Source: Chitinophaga eiseniae
Lineage (GTDB): Bacteria > Bacteroidota > Bacteroidia > Chitinophagales > Chitinophagaceae
Length of the DNA: 64,000 nucleotides
Reading direction: 5' to 3'
Assembly: GCF_900167135.1 (NCBI RefSeq)
Contig: NZ_FUWZ01000002.1
Location: forward strand, 956,651 to 1,020,650
Below, one piece after another: positions 17,555-26,797 of this stretch. A program made the translations under genes and the position numbers. Under the pieces are notes generated by a model that was not told the DNA's origin, did no database searches, and saw only the letters and a program-made list of their open reading frames with translations. Each line of letters begins with the position of its first letter. Position 1 is the first letter of the stretch.

Positions 17555-20500
17555 ATGAAATCATTTGTCACGCTATTAGCGAGCATTCTGGTCGTTTTAT
17601 GTTTTAACAACACACAAGCGCAGATTACCACCTCTATTATCTCAGGTAAAGTAGCTGATCCTTCCGGACAGGCTATCCCCGGTGTAACGGTTGTTGTGTT
17701 GAACACCGCCACCGGCACCAAAAGTGGTACACAAACCAACGGCGACGGCCGTTATATTGTACCGAACCTGAACCCGGGCGGCCCCTACACCGTTACCGTT
17801 TCCTTCATCGGTTACAAAAAAGAAGTAAAAGAAAATGTGAACCTGGCACTGGGTACTACCAACTTCAACTTTAAATTACAGGAAGAATCCACCGCGCTGA
17901 GCGAAATCGTGGTGACAGGCAATACCGGCAGCAAAAGCGGCGGCACCAAAATAGGACAGGAGCAGATCAAAAGCATGCCTACCCTGAGCCGCAGCCTGCA
18001 GGACCTCACCAAGGTTACACCGCAGAGCAACAACAACTCTTTCCTCGGCACCAACTATCGTTATAATAACGTAACAGTGGACGGCGCCATCAACAACGAT
18101 GCGATCGGCTTCAGCCCTTCTCTCGGCGGGCAAAGCTCTACCAGCGGTCAGCCAGGCAGCAGCACCCGTACCAACCCCGTGTCTCTCGATGCGATCCAGG
18201 ACGTACAGGTATTACTGGCCCCCTTCGACGTAAAAGTGGGTAACTTTCTCGGCGGTAGCGTAAACGCAGTAACCCGCAGCGGTACCAACGAAGTACACGG
18301 CTCCATCTACGGTTATGGCCGTAATGCTTCCATGATCGGCAAAAACAACGCCGGCGACGGTTCCAAACTGCCCAGCGACTTCCATGAATACCAGGCAGGC
18401 GCCCGTGTTGGTTTCCCTATCATCAAAAACAAACTGTTCTTCTTTACCAACGAAGAAATCACCCGCCGTGTAGACCCGGTGATCCTCGCCGCTGGTTCAG
18501 CTGACGGTGGTGGCATCCTCACTGAAAAAGACGCCGCAGACATCACCGCCATGATGAAAACCTATGGCGTGGACATCGGAACAGCCGGTAACACCAGCAT
18601 CTATTCCAATTCCAATAAATTCTTCAACAGACTGGACTGGCATATCAACGATAAACACCACCTGTCTCTCCGTAATAACACCATCACTTCCGAAGCCACC
18701 AACCTGGAACGCGATCAACAGAACTTCCGTTTCAAAGGCATCGACTTCAAACAGGTGAACAACCAGTCTTCTACCGTTGCAGAACTGAAAAGCAACTTCA
18801 ACAGCAGCATCTCCAACAGCCTGATCCTGGGTTACTCCAACGTTCACGACTACAGAACACCGCTGTCTGACCCTGCTGCTCCGCAGATCCAGATCAAAGG
18901 CCGTACCGCCGGTTCCACCATCTTCCTTGGTACCGACCGTGAAGCCAGCATCTTCAACATGAAACAAAAAACCTTTGAGGTAACTGATAACGTGACCATC
19001 TTCAAAGGCAATCACACCATCACAGTAGGCACGCACAACGAGTTTTACAACATCACCTATGGTTTCGTAAACTCCTGGAACGGCCGTATCGACTACAACA
19101 GCGTGGCAGATTTCCTCGCCAACAATCCCAGCCGCGTGCGTGGTAACTATAACTACGCCAACAACTCCCGCGATTACATCATGGCCAACCCGCCGGCACA
19201 GTTTAAAGTAAACCTGCTGAGCCTGTACGGCCAGGATGAAATCCAGCTGACGGACCGCTTCAAAATCACACCGGGCATCCGTTTAGACTATACCGGTATT
19301 CCGAACAAACAGCCGCTGAGCGACAAAACCACGAAGGCGCCTGTTGACCCGAACTACGGTACCACCTATACGTACACTAAACCTCAGGACATCAAAAACA
19401 GTTTCCTGAACAACATCCAGATTTCTCCGCGTTTAGGCTTCAACTATGATATCAAAGGCGATAACAGCCTCGTACTGCGTGGCGGTACCGGTCTCTTCAC
19501 CGGCCGTATTCCTTTCGCATGGTTAGGCTACGCTTACTACAACAACGGTGTAACTTACGGTGCTTACGACCAGCGTTCTACCAAACCTTTTGTAAACGGT
19601 CCGATCTCCGCAGCACAGCCTTCTCCGAATGGCATCGCAGATTTCGCCGCTCAGAACGGAGCTAAAGTAAATGATGCTTCCGGCGCTACACAGGTGGACC
19701 TGATCGACAACAACTTCAAAATGCCGCAGGTATGGAGAAGCAGCCTCGCCCTCGAGTACAGCACCCGCGATCAGTGGAAATTCAGCGTTGAAGGTATCTA
19801 TACCAAAGTGATTAAAGACCTGATGTTCCAACAGATCAACCTGGCCGACAATCCGACCTACTACGCTTACGATGTGAACAAACAACAGCCGATCTGGTCC
19901 GGTACCAAAATCAATCCGTTATATACGAATGCTTACCTGTTGTCCAACACTGATAAAGGTTACCGCTACAGCATCACTGCACAGGTGTCCAAATCCTTCC
20001 CCTTTGGCTTGAACGTAATGGCAGCTTACACTTACGGACAAGCTAAAGACATCACCAACGGTATCCGTAACTCCATGGAGTCCAACTGGCAGCTGAACCA
20101 GGCGCTGAACCCGAACAACCCGGCACTGGCTTACTCCAACTTCGACATCCGTAACCGCATCGTTGCCACCGTTAATTACAAACACGCATGGGATGCCAAA
20201 AACAAATGGGTTTCCAACTTCTCCGTGTTCTTTAACACTTCTTCCGGTTTACCGTATACCTATGGTTTCGTAAACGCCACCGTACAGGGCACTCCGCAGC
20301 AGGTGAGCCTCGCTTACATCCCGAAAGATGTAGCAGAAGCTACCAACTTCTTTGCTGACGCTAATGGTAAAACTGCCGCTCAACAAGCAGCAGAATTCAT
20401 GAACTACATCAACAACGATAAGTACCTGAGTGGTCGTAAAGGCCAGTTCACCGAACGTAACGGTGGCCGTACACCATGGAACACACAGGCTGACTTCCGC

Positions 20501-20779
20501 TTTAGCCAGGATTTCAATTTCAAAGCCGGCAAATCCATGCACACGCTGACACTCACTTACGACATCGTGAACGTGACCAACCTGATCAACAAAGACTGGG
20601 GTATTCAGTACTTCTCACCGAACACCTTCAACTCTTCTGCCAGCGTAGGGGCCACACCGACCGGAAAAGTGGTGAACAACTACCCGATCCTCAAACTGGA
20701 AAATCCGGGATCACCTTATTCCAAAGACTTCTTCGGCTCCCGTCACCAAATGCAACTGGGCCTGAGATACAGCTTCTAG
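17555..20779 (+). CDS. Oar-like TonB-dependent outer-membrane protein
   Basis: This is a 1074-residue protein. A signal peptide (1-23, ending NNTQAQ) is followed by a carboxypeptidase-regulatory-like domain (about 28-110, ISGKVADPSGQAIPGVTVVV), a plug domain (TKIGQEQIKSMPTLSRSLQD; YRYNNVTVDGAINNDAIG) and a large barrel ending in QLGLRYSF. The order and the motifs VQVLLAPFDVKVGNFLGGSV and RSGTNEVHGSIYGYGRN match Oar-type receptors, which lack a SusD partner. No SusD or other transport gene lies nearby, so the substrate is unknown; Oar relatives have been linked to adhesion, protease secretion and protein uptake. Its stop codon is directly followed by a family A inverted repeat. Confidence 0.93.
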   Translation: MKSFVTLLASILVVLCFNNTQAQITTSIISGKVADPSGQAIPGVTVVVLNTATGTKSGTQTNGDGRYIVPNLNPGGPYTVTVSFIGYKKEVKENVNLALGTTNFNFKLQEESTALSEIVVTGNTGSKSGGTKIGQEQIKSMPTLSRSLQDLTKVTPQSNNNSFLGTNYRYNNVTVDGAINNDAIGFSPSLGGQSSTSGQPGSSTRTNPVSLDAIQDVQVLLAPFDVKVGNFLGGSVNAVTRSGTNEVHGSIYGYGRNASMIGKNNAGDGSKLPSDFHEYQAGARVGFPIIKNKLFFFTNEEITRRVDPVILAAGSADGGGILTEKDAADITAMMKTYGVDIGTAGNTSIYSNSNKFFNRLDWHINDKHHLSLRNNTITSEATNLERDQQNFRFKGIDFKQVNNQSSTVAELKSNFNSSISNSLILGYSNVHDYRTPLSDPAAPQIQIKGRTAGSTIFLGTDREASIFNMKQKTFEVTDNVTIFKGNHTITVGTHNEFYNITYGFVNSWNGRIDYNSVADFLANNPSRVRGNYNYANNSRDYIMANPPAQFKVNLLSLYGQDEIQLTDRFKITPGIRLDYTGIPNKQPLSDKTTKAPVDPNYGTTYTYTKPQDIKNSFLNNIQISPRLGFNYDIKGDNSLVLRGGTGLFTGRIPFAWLGYAYYNNGVTYGAYDQRSTKPFVNGPISAAQPSPNGIADFAAQNGAKVNDASGATQVDLIDNNFKMPQVWRSSLALEYSTRDQWKFSVEGIYTKVIKDLMFQQINLADNPTYYAYDVNKQQPIWSGTKINPLYTNAYLLSNTDKGYRYSITAQVSKSFPFGLNVMAAYTYGQAKDITNGIRNSMESNWQLNQALNPNNPALAYSNFDIRNRIVATVNYKHAWDAKNKWVSNFSVFFNTSSGLPYTYGFVNATVQGTPQQVSLAYIPKDVAEATNFFADANGKTAAQQAAEFMNYINNDKYLSGRKGQFTERNGGRTPWNTQADFRFSQDFNFKAGKSMHTLTLTYDIVNVTNLINKDWGIQYFSPNTFNSSASVGATPTGKVVNNYPILKLENPGSPYSKDFFGSRHQMQLGLRYSF

Positions 20780-20934
20780 TCACGCAAAGGCGCAAAGCAG
20801 CAAAGAGCGCAAAGATGATATAAGCGAGTAGAGAAAGCAAAGGGGCGAAGATCAAATTTGATCTTCGCCCCTTTGCTTTCTTATTTAATCTTAAAAACTC
20901 TTTGCGCTCTTTGCTGCTTTGCGCCTTTGCGTGA
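20780..20934. repeat. Family A inverted repeat, copy 2 (GCAAAG type)
   Basis: The outer arms (TCACGCAAAGGCGCAAAGCA onwards, 35 bp) are identical, and so is an inner block of 24 bp around the centre AAATTT. The first base follows the TAG of the Oar-like gene without a gap. The far end is 12 bp from the stop codon of the convergent SIMPL gene. In RNA it would act as a long hairpin for both transcripts. Confidence 0.92.
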
Positions 20935-20946
20935 ACGCCGCGAGCG

Positions 20947-21657
20947 TTATTTGATGCTAAACACGGTCCTTACTTCAGCGCGAACCTTGATGGTTTTGAA
21001 ATCAATTTCAGGAGCGCCACCGCCAACGGCATCAGCAGATTTGTACATAGCGTTGGCCATGATCTGCGGACGATAGTCAGCATAGTTATCGGTGTTGATT
21101 TCCTGTACTTCGATCACGTTGTCGATGCTGTTACCGATAGCAGCCAGCATATATTCTGCTTTTTCTTTGGCCGCTTTGATGGCTTTGATTTTCGCTTCTT
21201 TGCGGTACTGGTCCATTTTGCTGGAAGTATAGGAAGAGATGCGGGTACTTTCAATACCTTCCGCGTCTACTGCCCCCAGGATATCGTTGATTTTATCCAG
21301 TTTGGTCAGTTTCAGGCGGTACTGCTTGCGGGTCATGAATTCTACCGGATCTTTTTTCTTACGGAGGAAGTATTCATTGTTGAAACCGTTCACGTTTTCG
21401 ATGGTCAGTACTTCTTTCGGCAAACCTGCATCCGCAATGGCTTTCACCAGTTGTTTTTCCAATGTGGTGATGTCCACTTTGGTTTTACCTTTTAAATACT
21501 CTTTCAGGGAGATATCCAGGTTGAGTTCATCCGGTGTGATTTCAATTTCGGCAGAGCCGTTGACTTCAATTTTCTTTACCTGTTTATTGTCAGCCTGTTG
21601 GGCGAAAGTGCTCAGTGCGAAGAATAATCCGGCGGCTAATAACATTACCTTTTTCAT
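20947..21657 (-). CDS. SIMPL-domain (DUF541) periplasmic protein
   Basis: This is a 236-residue protein with a signal peptide (MKKVMLLAAGLFFALSTFAQ). The mature part begins IEVNGSAEIEITPDELNLDI, the first strand of the SIMPL/BP26 domain, and continues with the typical KAIKAAKEKAEYMLAAIG helix. Such proteins form ring-like oligomers in the periplasm or outer membrane; their role is poorly known, with links to oxidative stress in some species. It is a single gene, convergent with the Oar-like receptor gene. Confidence 0.92.
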   Translation of the reverse strand: MKKVMLLAAGLFFALSTFAQQADNKQVKKIEVNGSAEIEITPDELNLDISLKEYLKGKTKVDITTLEKQLVKAIADAGLPKEVLTIENVNGFNNEYFLRKKKDPVEFMTRKQYRLKLTKLDKINDILGAVDAEGIESTRISSYTSSKMDQYRKEAKIKAIKAAKEKAEYMLAAIGNSIDNVIEVQEINTDNYADYRPQIMANAMYKSADAVGGGAPEIDFKTIKVRAEVRTVFSIK

Positions 21658-21841
21658 GTGTCTTTGTTTTTCTTATTTAAAAAAATTGTTTTCGATGTTG
21701 ATTACACCCTCATGATGCTATGAGAAACCTTGTTTCCACAAAAACCAGTAAAAAAAATTACCCAGAACCATACATACATGAAAATGATATTCGTTTCTAT
21801 TTAAAAATGAAACGATTACATAAGAAAAATGTTACAAAAAA

Positions 21842-24800
21842 TTATTTCCGGCTATCCGTTATGCCTTTGAGGAAAGCATGCAGATCGTCCATATGACGGA
21901 TACGGTTTACCACCAGCATGAAGTTTTTGCCTACCTGTTTCAGTTTGGCGTTGTTGGTACGGGTTTGTATATACGTTAATATATGATTGAACGTAGGGGA
22001 TTCAAAATACGGGGAATCGGGGTTATTGATAAAGTAGCAGCGGAGGTTTTCCTCTTTGAGCATCATTTTTTCGAAGCCTAACTGGATAGCCATCCAGCGG
22101 CAGCGTATCATGGTGAGCAGGTCTCTTACCGGTTCAGGCAGCGGTCCGAAGCGGTCTGTCAGTTCTTTCTCAAACTGTTGTAATCTGCTGTCTTCCGTGA
22201 TATTGTCCAGTTCCTGGTACAGATTGAGGCGTTCCTGGATGCTTTCTATATAAGTATCGGGGATTAGTATTTCGAGGTCGGTATCGATCGTACAGTCGTT
22301 GACGAAGTCTTTTTTCTCTTCCAGTTGTTCCTTGAAGAGGTCGCGGAATTCGTTTTGTTTCAGTTCGCGGATGGCCTCATCGAGGATTTTCTGATACATA
22401 TCGAAGCCTATTTCCGCCATGAATCCGCTTTGTTCGCCGCCCAGCAGGTTACCGGCGCCGCGGATATCGAGGTCGCGCATGGCGATCTGGAAGCCGCTGC
22501 CCAGCTCACTATGCTGCTCCAGCGTTTGCAGGCGTTTGCGGCTATCGGCCGTGAGGGTGCTCATTGGCGGGGCCAGCAGGTAGCAGAAAGCTTTTTTGTT
22601 GCTGCGGCCTACGCGGCCACGCAGCTGGTGCAGATCGCTCAGGCCGAAGTGGTGCGCGTTATTGATGATGATGGTATTGGCATTGGGGATGTCCACACCG
22701 CTCTCCACGATGTTGGTACATACCAGCACATCATATTTTCTGTCGATGAAATCGAGGATCACTTCTTCCAGCTGATGTCCTTCCAGCTGGCCATGCGCCG
22801 TAGCGATAGACAGATCGGGGCAGAGGCCCTGTATCAGGGACGACATTTCAGCCAGGCCTTTCACACGGTTGTGCACGAAGTATACCTGTCCGCCTCTTTC
22901 CGTTTCGTAGTAAATGGCGTCGCGGATGGCGTCCTGGTTGAAGACCTGCACTTCCGTTTCAATAGGCTGCCGGTTAGGCGGTGGCGTATTGATGATGGAA
23001 AGGTCACGGGCACCCATCAACGAAAACTGCAGCGTTCTCGGTATAGGCGTAGCCGTTAATGTAAGCGTATCTACGTTATGTTTCAGCTGTTTCAGCTTTT
23101 CTTTGGCAGACACGCCGAATTTTTGTTCCTCATCTACCACCAGCACGCCGAGGTCTTTGAACTTCACGTCTTTGCTCAGCAGGGCATGGGTGCCGATGAT
23201 GATGTCGATCTTACCTTCCTCGAGGCGTTTGAGCGTTTCCTTTTTCTCTTTGGAAGATTTGAAGCGGTTGAGATAATCCACCGTACAGGGGAAATCTTTC
23301 AGACGATCGGAGAAGGTTTTGAAGTGCTGGAACGCGAGGATGGTGGTAGGCACCAGTACGGCAGCCTGTTTACCGTCCACGATGGATTTAAATGCGGCAC
23401 GGATCGCTACTTCTGTTTTACCGAAACCTACGTCGCCGCAAACGAGACGGTCCATAGGGGCGGGGCCTTCCATGTCGCGTTTCACGTCGGCGGTGGCTTT
23501 GCTCTGGTCAGGGGTATCTTCATACAGGAAGGAGGCTTCCAGCTCTGTCTGCAGATAGGTGTCCGGAGCATGTGCAAAGCCCTGCTGGGCTTTACGTACG
23601 GCGTATAATTTAATCAGGTCTTTGGCGATGTCCTTAACCTGTGTTTTGGCTTTCTCTTTCAGCTTGTCCCACGCGTCGCTGCCGAGTTTATTTACCCGGG
23701 GTTCCACGCCTTCCTTACCGGTATACTTGCTGATCTTATGCAGGGAGTTAATATTTACATACAACAGGTCGTTGTTTTTGTAAATGATACGGATCGCCTC
23801 CTGCATTTTACCGCCGGATTCGATTTTCTGCAAACCGCTGTATACGCCCACGCCGTGGTCGATATGCGTTACATAGTCGCCGGGCTGCAGCTCCCGCAGC
23901 GTTTTCATGGTAATCGCCTTGTTTTTGTTGTAGGCTTGTTTTACCCTTGATTTGTGGAAACGCTGGAAGATCTGGTGATCGGTGTAGCAGGCCAGTTTCA
24001 GCGAGTGATCGATGAATCCGTGACTGATGGCCACCGGTATGGGGAAGAAGACAAATTCTGCTTTCAGGTCTTCGAAGATACTGCGCAGCCGTTCCAGCTG
24101 ACGCGGGTTATCTGCGAATATAAAGAGGGAGTATTTGTTGTTGTTATGTTGTGCCAGGTCTTTAATAAGGAGATCGAACTGTCTGTTGAAGACTGGTTGC
24201 TCCTGTGTATCGAAGACGATGGTTTCCGGCTGCATGCCATTTTCGGTAAGATATTCTTTATTACCGAAGACGATGGTGGTCCTTTGCAGCAGCTGTTCCA
24301 GCAGGGGAGCGGCTTTCACAAAGTCGTCGCTGTTGAGCACCATGTCCTCGTCATCATTCACTTTCACTTTCTGACCGGTCAGCAGCCAGTCGTCCAGCCG
24401 TTGTTCCAGCTGTTCCACCACGCCCCGGATGTAGGCGGGGTCTTTCATCCATACAACGGTATTGGCGGGGAGGAATTCCAGCAGGGAAGTCTTCTGATGG
24501 TCCACCGTGTGGGTGTCCATATTGGCAATGAGCGTCACCTGCGTAAGCTTGCGCTCGCTGAGTTGGGTTTCCGGATCAAACAGGCGGATAGAGTCGATAT
24601 CTTCCCCGAACAATTCTATGCGGTAAGGTTTTTCGTTACCGAAGGAATAGATATCGAGGATACCGCCTCTCAGCGCGTACTGGCCGGGCTCATAAACGAA
24701 ATCGGTATGTTCAAATCCCCAGCCGATCAGTTTTTCCAGCAGGGGGTCCACTTTCAGGACGTCCCCTACTTTCAGCTGCACCATGTTGGAGCTGAAAGCT

Positions 24801-25213
24801 TTGCTGCCGGCCACTTTTTCCCAGAGTGCTTCCGGATAGGTGACCAGCACCTTCTTCCGTACGCCGTCGCCGGAAAATTTCATCAGGGCTTCTGTGCGCA
24901 GCATACTATGGCTGCTGTTGAGCTCCTGGAACTGTCCGGTTTTTTTGAAAGAGTCGGGGAAGTAGAAAATATCAAGGGCCTGGCTGAGTTCTTCCAGATC
25001 GTTCTGGAAATAGGCTGCCTCCTCTTTATCATTCAGAATAAAGAGATGGTTCGCGTCTGCATTTGCCCAGGCTGAAACTGCCACAAAATTTATTGCACTC
25101 CCACTGAGGGAAGACAGCTGAAAGTATTGTGGGGTGGGTGATTGAATCCCCTTCACCAGCGTCTGCAGGCGAGCATCACGTTGAAACAATTGTAATACAG
25201 CCTGTAAATTCAT
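21842..25213 (-). CDS. mfd: Transcription-repair coupling factor Mfd
   Basis: This is a 1123-residue protein, the normal length. It has the degenerate UvrB-homology N-terminus, the CarD-like RNA-polymerase-interaction domain (LQPGDYVTHIDHGVGVYSGL, about 445-510), RecG-like translocase lobes with Walker A CGDVGFGKTEVAIRAAF (about 590-606), VVDEEQKFGV, TLTATPIPRTLQFSL, the QLRGRVGRS motif, and the C-terminal D7 domain. It removes RNA polymerase stalled at DNA lesions and recruits the UvrA machinery. It is transcribed alone; a -7 element sits only 8 nt before the start codon. Confidence 0.97.
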   Translation of the reverse strand: MNLQAVLQLFQRDARLQTLVKGIQSPTPQYFQLSSLSGSAINFVAVSAWANADANHLFILNDKEEAAYFQNDLEELSQALDIFYFPDSFKKTGQFQELNSSHSMLRTEALMKFSGDGVRKKVLVTYPEALWEKVAGSKAFSSNMVQLKVGDVLKVDPLLEKLIGWGFEHTDFVYEPGQYALRGGILDIYSFGNEKPYRIELFGEDIDSIRLFDPETQLSERKLTQVTLIANMDTHTVDHQKTSLLEFLPANTVVWMKDPAYIRGVVEQLEQRLDDWLLTGQKVKVNDDEDMVLNSDDFVKAAPLLEQLLQRTTIVFGNKEYLTENGMQPETIVFDTQEQPVFNRQFDLLIKDLAQHNNNKYSLFIFADNPRQLERLRSIFEDLKAEFVFFPIPVAISHGFIDHSLKLACYTDHQIFQRFHKSRVKQAYNKNKAITMKTLRELQPGDYVTHIDHGVGVYSGLQKIESGGKMQEAIRIIYKNNDLLYVNINSLHKISKYTGKEGVEPRVNKLGSDAWDKLKEKAKTQVKDIAKDLIKLYAVRKAQQGFAHAPDTYLQTELEASFLYEDTPDQSKATADVKRDMEGPAPMDRLVCGDVGFGKTEVAIRAAFKSIVDGKQAAVLVPTTILAFQHFKTFSDRLKDFPCTVDYLNRFKSSKEKKETLKRLEEGKIDIIIGTHALLSKDVKFKDLGVLVVDEEQKFGVSAKEKLKQLKHNVDTLTLTATPIPRTLQFSLMGARDLSIINTPPPNRQPIETEVQVFNQDAIRDAIYYETERGGQVYFVHNRVKGLAEMSSLIQGLCPDLSIATAHGQLEGHQLEEVILDFIDRKYDVLVCTNIVESGVDIPNANTIIINNAHHFGLSDLHQLRGRVGRSNKKAFCYLLAPPMSTLTADSRKRLQTLEQHSELGSGFQIAMRDLDIRGAGNLLGGEQSGFMAEIGFDMYQKILDEAIRELKQNEFRDLFKEQLEEKKDFVNDCTIDTDLEILIPDTYIESIQERLNLYQELDNITEDSRLQQFEKELTDRFGPLPEPVRDLLTMIRCRWMAIQLGFEKMMLKEENLRCYFINNPDSPYFESPTFNHILTYIQTRTNNAKLKQVGKNFMLVVNRIRHMDDLHAFLKGITDSRK

Positions 25214-25221
25214 GAAGGTTG

Positions 25222-25229
25222 CAAAGATA
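25222..25229 (-). promoter_or_regulatory. -7 promoter element of mfd, close to the start codon
   Basis: The minus strand reads TATCTTTG, a full TAnnTTTG match, with only 8 nt (CAACCTTC) before the ATG. If used, it would give an mRNA with almost no leader. Confidence 0.55.
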
Positions 25230-25276
25230 CGAAGATTTGGTGATTTGGGTATTGGAGTATTTAATTATTTGGTTTA

Positions 25277-25366
25277 CAAATTTTGAGGTTTTTTGATTTC
25301 GGGCTTGAGGGAGCCTCGCCCCTTTCCGCGAAATCAAAAAATCCCGAAATCAAAAAATTCCAAAAT
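25277..25366. repeat. Family B inverted repeat, copy 1 (TTTTTTGATTT type)
   Basis: The left arm at 25277-25303, containing TTTTTTGATTTCGGG, faces its complement at 25343-25366 (exact over the inner 15 bp, then imperfect). A second copy of the unit, CGAAATCAAAAAATC, lies at 25329-25343. It occupies the divergent gap between mfd and the flavin reductase gene. Confidence 0.75.
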
Positions 25367-25403
25367 GTTTCATTATATTCAGTGACATCAAAATCCTTTT
25401 TCC

Positions 25404-26126
25404 ATGCAGGAGATCTGGTATACAGGTATCGTTACCCGGCTGGTAGATGAAACCCATAATACACGGCGTTTCTGGATCCGTATCCCTGAGCTGGAACGGT
25501 TTGATTTCAAACCCGGGCAGTTTGTCACCCTGGACCTCCCCATTCATGAAAAGAAAAACAAGCGCTGGCGCAGTTATTCCATTGCCTCCCACCCGGACAG
25601 CACCAATATCTTTGAGCTGGTGATCGTATTACTGGAGGGCGGCGTAGGCAGCACCTATCTTTTCAACGAAATTAAGGAGGGGAGCACCCTGCAGGTAAGG
25701 GGACCGCTGGGCATGTTCACCCTGCCGGCGGACATGGAAAAAGACCTGTTCCTGATCTGCACCGGTACCGGTATCGCCCCGTTCCGGTCCATGGTACAGT
25801 ATATCCAGCTGCATCAGCTGCCCCATCCTGATATCCACCTGATCTTTGGCTGCCGTTATGAACAGGACCTGCTGTACGCGGAAGAAATGCGGCAGCTGGA
25901 CAAAGACATGCCCCGTTTTCACTATATCCCCACCCTGAGCCGCCAGGAAGACTGGACCGGCAAAAAAGGGTATGTACACAGTATCTACGAAGAAATCCTG
26001 GCGGACAACAAGCGCCCGGCCAATTTCTACCTCTGTGGCTGGAAAGCCATGATAGACGAGGCGCGGCAGCGTATTACCGCCATGGGGTACGACCGCCACG
26101 ACATTCACCTCGAGCTGTACGGATAA
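25404..26126 (+). CDS. Ferredoxin/flavodoxin-NADP reductase-type flavoprotein
   Basis: This is a 240-residue protein with the two-domain FNR fold. The FAD-binding barrel holds RSYSIAS (about 54-60, the RxYS motif) and GSTYL. The NAD(P) domain holds CTGTGIAPFRSM (about 116-127), FGCRYEQDLLY and YLCGWKAMIDEA, the C-G-x-x-x-M signature. There is no iron-sulphur or haem domain, so it should transfer electrons between NAD(P)H and a separate carrier such as ferredoxin. It stands alone, with its stop only 3 bp from the convergent outer-membrane gene. Confidence 0.93.
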   Translation: MQEIWYTGIVTRLVDETHNTRRFWIRIPELERFDFKPGQFVTLDLPIHEKKNKRWRSYSIASHPDSTNIFELVIVLLEGGVGSTYLFNEIKEGSTLQVRGPLGMFTLPADMEKDLFLICTGTGIAPFRSMVQYIQLHQLPHPDIHLIFGCRYEQDLLYAEEMRQLDKDMPRFHYIPTLSRQEDWTGKKGYVHSIYEEILADNKRPANFYLCGWKAMIDEARQRITAMGYDRHDIHLELYG

Positions 26127-26129
26127 TCC

Positions 26130-26750
26130 CTAAAAACAATAACCGAAACCCGTATCCAGGTTGGGGGTTACCTGGTTAGACGAGAACATCAGCATGGCTC
26201 CCATCCTGAACATAAAATGTTTATTGATGAAATGCCGCCGGCCTGCGACCGACAGCCAGCCCAGTAGGGTGCGGCTTGACACACCTTCTTCAAACCAGAG
26301 CGAATCGCCAAACATATAAGTCATCCCGGCGCCAATTTCCACACAGTGCTTGTCCGGGTCCGGTAGTCCAAAGACATAGTTGAATCCGCCATAAAGGGTG
26401 GGGCGGGTGGGCGTTACATGATAGGTGGTATTGAAAACATACCGCAGGCTGTCGGCTCCGGTACCAAGTTTACGGCTCACGCGGCCTTCTTCGTATTCCG
26501 GCACGACACCTGCACCGGCCATTATTCCGAAACCGCTGCGTTTTCCGTTGAACCGCGTATCATACGTAACACCAATGCCACACGAAGCACCTAACAGTGT
26601 ACCATATACGACATGGGGCCATTTTTTGGAGGAATAATATACCGGATGTTCTTTGCGGGATTGCCTGGAGGAGTCGCGGGGAACCTTTTGGGCGTACAGG
26701 TAAATACGAGAAAACAAAAGGGCCACAGTTGTTATCATTCGTATATACAT
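26130..26750 (-). CDS. Predicted small outer-membrane beta-barrel protein
   Basis: This is a 206-residue protein with a signal-like N-terminus (MITTVALLFSRIYLYAQ, if the second Met at 26738 is used). The rest alternates polar and hydrophobic residues in strand-length segments (GIMAGAGVVPEYEEG; PTLYGGFNYVFGLPDP; VEIGAGMTYMFGDSLW) and ends in an aromatic residue (DTGFGYCF), as outer-membrane barrels do. No close family is recognised. The start codon lies inside the loop of the glyS terminator hairpin, so expression by read-through would be limited. Confidence 0.55.
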   Translation of the reverse strand: MYIRMITTVALLFSRIYLYAQKVPRDSSRQSRKEHPVYYSSKKWPHVVYGTLLGASCGIGVTYDTRFNGKRSGFGIMAGAGVVPEYEEGRVSRKLGTGADSLRYVFNTTYHVTPTRPTLYGGFNYVFGLPDPDKHCVEIGAGMTYMFGDSLWFEEGVSSRTLLGWLSVAGRRHFINKHFMFRMGAMLMFSSNQVTPNLDTGFGYCF

Positions 26751-26789
26751 AGGGGTAGGAATATATACGAAATTAAACGGCTGTGGCCC
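26720..26789 (-). terminator. glyS terminator that overlaps the next gene's start
   Basis: On the minus strand GGGCCACAG pairs with CTGTGGCCC (26720-26728 with 26781-26789), 8 bp after the glyS stop, and a T-rich tail CTTTTGTTTT follows. A second palindrome TTCGTATATA/TATATACGAA lies inside the loop, as does the ATG of the outer-membrane gene. Confidence 0.65.
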
Positions 26790-26797
26790 CGGACATG

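Noticed and set aside
21791..21815. TCGTTTC/GAAACGA hairpin after mfd
   Set aside because: The stem is only 7 bp with an 11-nt AT loop and no T run on the proper side. It is too weak to call a terminator.
23954..25075. 373-codon open frame on the plus strand inside mfd
   Set aside because: mfd on the minus strand is full length with all motifs. The opposite frame is a by-product of GC-rich codon use.
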